Shown: piece after piece, positions 62,577 to 64,000 of the stretch
How the letters are laid out: every line of letters starts with the position of its first letter
Numbering within the stretch: position 1 is the first letter of the stretch
Source of the DNA: Leptospiraceae bacterium
Lineage (GTDB): Bacteria > Spirochaetota > Leptospiria > Leptospirales > Leptospiraceae
Direction of reading: 5' to 3'
DNA: 64,000 nucleotides
NCBI GenBank assembly: GCA_017996175.1
Contig: JAGOHK010000004.1
Location: 40,295-104,294, forward strand
Notes under the pieces: generated by a model
Databases searched by the model: none
Seen by the model: the letters and a program-made list of their open reading frames with translations, nothing else
Told to the model about the DNA's origin: nothing
Program-made: the position numbers and the translations under genes

Positions 62577-63896
62577 ATGCGGATAACTTATATATATCAC
62601 TATAAACTAACGTCCCTATTTCTATTATTTGGATTTTTGGCATTTGCAAATTCCCTTTTTGGGCAAGAGGTTACTAAGAATTATACTCTAACTTTGAAGG
62701 AAGCAGAGGAAACTTTTTTAAAGAATAATCTTCGACTTCTTTCAGCCAAATTTGAGATTGATGTAAAAAAAGCTGGAATTATCCAGGCTAAACTTTACGC
62801 GAACCCCAATATCGCCATTGATCAAAACGTTTTTAATGATAATACCTATAGGTATTTCGATACAACTAGAAATGGGCATACAACGATTCAAATTCAACAG
62901 CTATTTTTACTCGGCGGAAAAATAGAAAAACGAACCAAAGTCGCTGAAATTAATAAGGCGATTAGCGAACAACAGTTCTTTGATTTGCTCCGCGCTCTGA
63001 AGTTTGAGCTCAGAAGTAGTTTTTTTGCAATTCATTTTTTGCGTCAGTCAATTCAGTTTTATGATGGAAGTATCGCGGCTCTTAGAAAAACCGTTAGTTC
63101 CTTAGAGAAAGCTTACGAAAAAAGAGCTGTTTTACAGGCGGAAATGCTTCGCTTAAAAGCACTTCTTTTTTTCTTGGAAAACGAAAGAACGGAAGCTGTG
63201 GTACAAATTCGACAACGAGAAGCATCTATGAGGATACTCCTTAATAGCCCCGATTTAGCAAATTCAAGTTTTATTCCGAAGATTGATGTAAGGGGTCTTG
63301 AAGAAATTAACCTTGCTGATTTAAAATTAAATAAAGTTTTAGAAGATGCCTTTGAAAATAGACCAGATTTGAAAATTGCGATTCAATCTCTCAAATTGGA
63401 GGAGGCAAATTTAGCTCTCCAACAAGCAAATGCAATTCCTGATTTATCGTTCGGACCGATGTACAATCGAAATGGAACTGCTTATCCCAATTACTGGGGA
63501 GTAACCGCACAACTTACCGTTCCAATTTTTGATAGAAATCAGGGTAATATTGAAGCTGCCGAAAAATCTATCTTAACTAGAAGATCAGAATTACAAAACC
63601 AAAAACTACAAGCGGAGAACGAAGTGAATATTATATTTAACCGAGTTCTTGAGAAAGATAGACTTTATCAAAGTTTTAAAAATAAGTTTGCAGAGGATTA
63701 TATGAATTTGGCGCAACTCATGATTTCCAATTATGAAAAACGTTATCTTACAATTATTGAATTTGCGGATTTTTTTGAAACCTATCGTTCGAGTGTTCAG
63801 CAAATGCTCAAACTTCAAATCGACCGCGTAGAATCCATCGAAAATTTAAACTACTCAGTTGGAAAAAATATACTTAATGCTACTTTGTCATCTTAG
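62577..63896 (+). CDS. TolC/CzcC-family outer membrane efflux protein
   Basis: 439 residues. AGGAGG lies upstream. The signal peptide (SLFLLFGFLAFANSLFGQ) is followed by two long coiled helical repeats typical of OEP proteins: YTLTLKEAEETFLKNNLRLLSAKFEIDVKKAGIIQAKLYANPNI, with the TRNGHTTIQIQQLFLLGGKIEKR barrel edge, and FENRPDLKIAIQSLKLEEANLALQQANAIPDLSFGPMYNRNGTAYPNYWGVTAQLTVPIFDRNQGN in the second half. The sequence is closest to the CzcC type of heavy-metal efflux systems. The adaptor and pump genes would be expected beyond the window; a short frame at 63933 is not one of them. Confidence 0.85.
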   Translation: MRITYIYHYKLTSLFLLFGFLAFANSLFGQEVTKNYTLTLKEAEETFLKNNLRLLSAKFEIDVKKAGIIQAKLYANPNIAIDQNVFNDNTYRYFDTTRNGHTTIQIQQLFLLGGKIEKRTKVAEINKAISEQQFFDLLRALKFELRSSFFAIHFLRQSIQFYDGSIAALRKTVSSLEKAYEKRAVLQAEMLRLKALLFFLENERTEAVVQIRQREASMRILLNSPDLANSSFIPKIDVRGLEEINLADLKLNKVLEDAFENRPDLKIAIQSLKLEEANLALQQANAIPDLSFGPMYNRNGTAYPNYWGVTAQLTVPIFDRNQGNIEAAEKSILTRRSELQNQKLQAENEVNIIFNRVLEKDRLYQSFKNKFAEDYMNLAQLMISNYEKRYLTIIEFADFFETYRSSVQQMLKLQIDRVESIENLNYSVGKNILNATLSS

Positions 63897-64000
63897 AGGG
63901 TTATTAAAATTCCATCAAGGTGTTTTAGGAATATGCTAGGATCTAAAGTAGTGAGTTCAATTATTCTTTTTTTCAAATATATCCTACATATAGTTTGAAC

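Noticed and set aside
63933..63998. 22-codon ORF after the TolC-type gene
   Set aside because: It has a plausible ribosome binding site but ends at once; it is not the start of an RND adaptor, and the window ends too soon to judge.

Overview
This window is low-GC chromosomal DNA from a spirochaete, most likely a member of the Leptospiraceae. The evidence is a spirochaete-style flagellar export cluster (fliY-fliO-fliP-fliQ-fliR-flhB-flhA-flhF-flhG-hypothetical-fliA), a protein resembling the Leptospira family DUF1564, many lipoproteins with relaxed lipoboxes, several class III cyclases, and a SpoIIE phosphatase beside a large sensor kinase. No rRNA or tRNA gene, CRISPR array, IS transposase or prophage was seen. 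The family names are recalled from sequence patterns; no database search was run.

Layout. 0-2.5 kb: end of a Ser/Gly-tailed protein, a membrane protein, and a Phd/PIN toxin-antitoxin pair split by a GC-rich insert. 2.6-13.6 kb: signalling genes (adenylate cyclase, CNNM/CBS transporter-like protein, a 1925-residue kinase-ATPase-GAF-cyclase-receiver protein, its PP2C-type partner) and an aldo/keto reductase. 13.7-16.9 kb: an rRNA/tRNA uridine methyltransferase and two uncharacterised genes. 17-24.7 kb: an accessory island. It holds a nucleotidyltransferase / 2H phosphoesterase / WYL operon, a frameshifted lipoprotein gene, a PvuRts1I/AbaSI-like modification-dependent endonuclease, small orphan genes with repeated promoter-like elements, and two divergent HEPN/MNT modules. 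25-45.5 kb: mostly housekeeping and envelope genes (cyclase plus FecR protein, Nudix, PfkB kinase, thrS, dinB, M48 protease, DedA, a DprE1/DprE2-like pair, Uma2, a three-gene RelE/HigA module, SGNH protein, lipid kinase, glycosyltransferase-like membrane protein). 45.6-56.4 kb: the flagellar cluster, ending in the flagellar sigma factor. 56.7-64 kb: AsmA-like protein, msrA, a VapBC-type pair, a TetR/diiron-protein operon with a clear palindromic operator, and the start of a TolC-type efflux operon.

Two dispersed repeat families run through the window. Family A is about 140-210 bp, with ends resembling TAACGTGAATTCGATATAAG facing each other and a palindromic core. Several copies abut genes so closely that the repeat end supplies the stop codon. 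Family B (GATTACCACCGATGAACACC-like) sits at three junctions of the flagellar operon and is translated into the N-termini of FliO and FlhB. The best candidates for a little-described system are the MNT-2H phosphoesterase-WYL operon and the accessory island around it.
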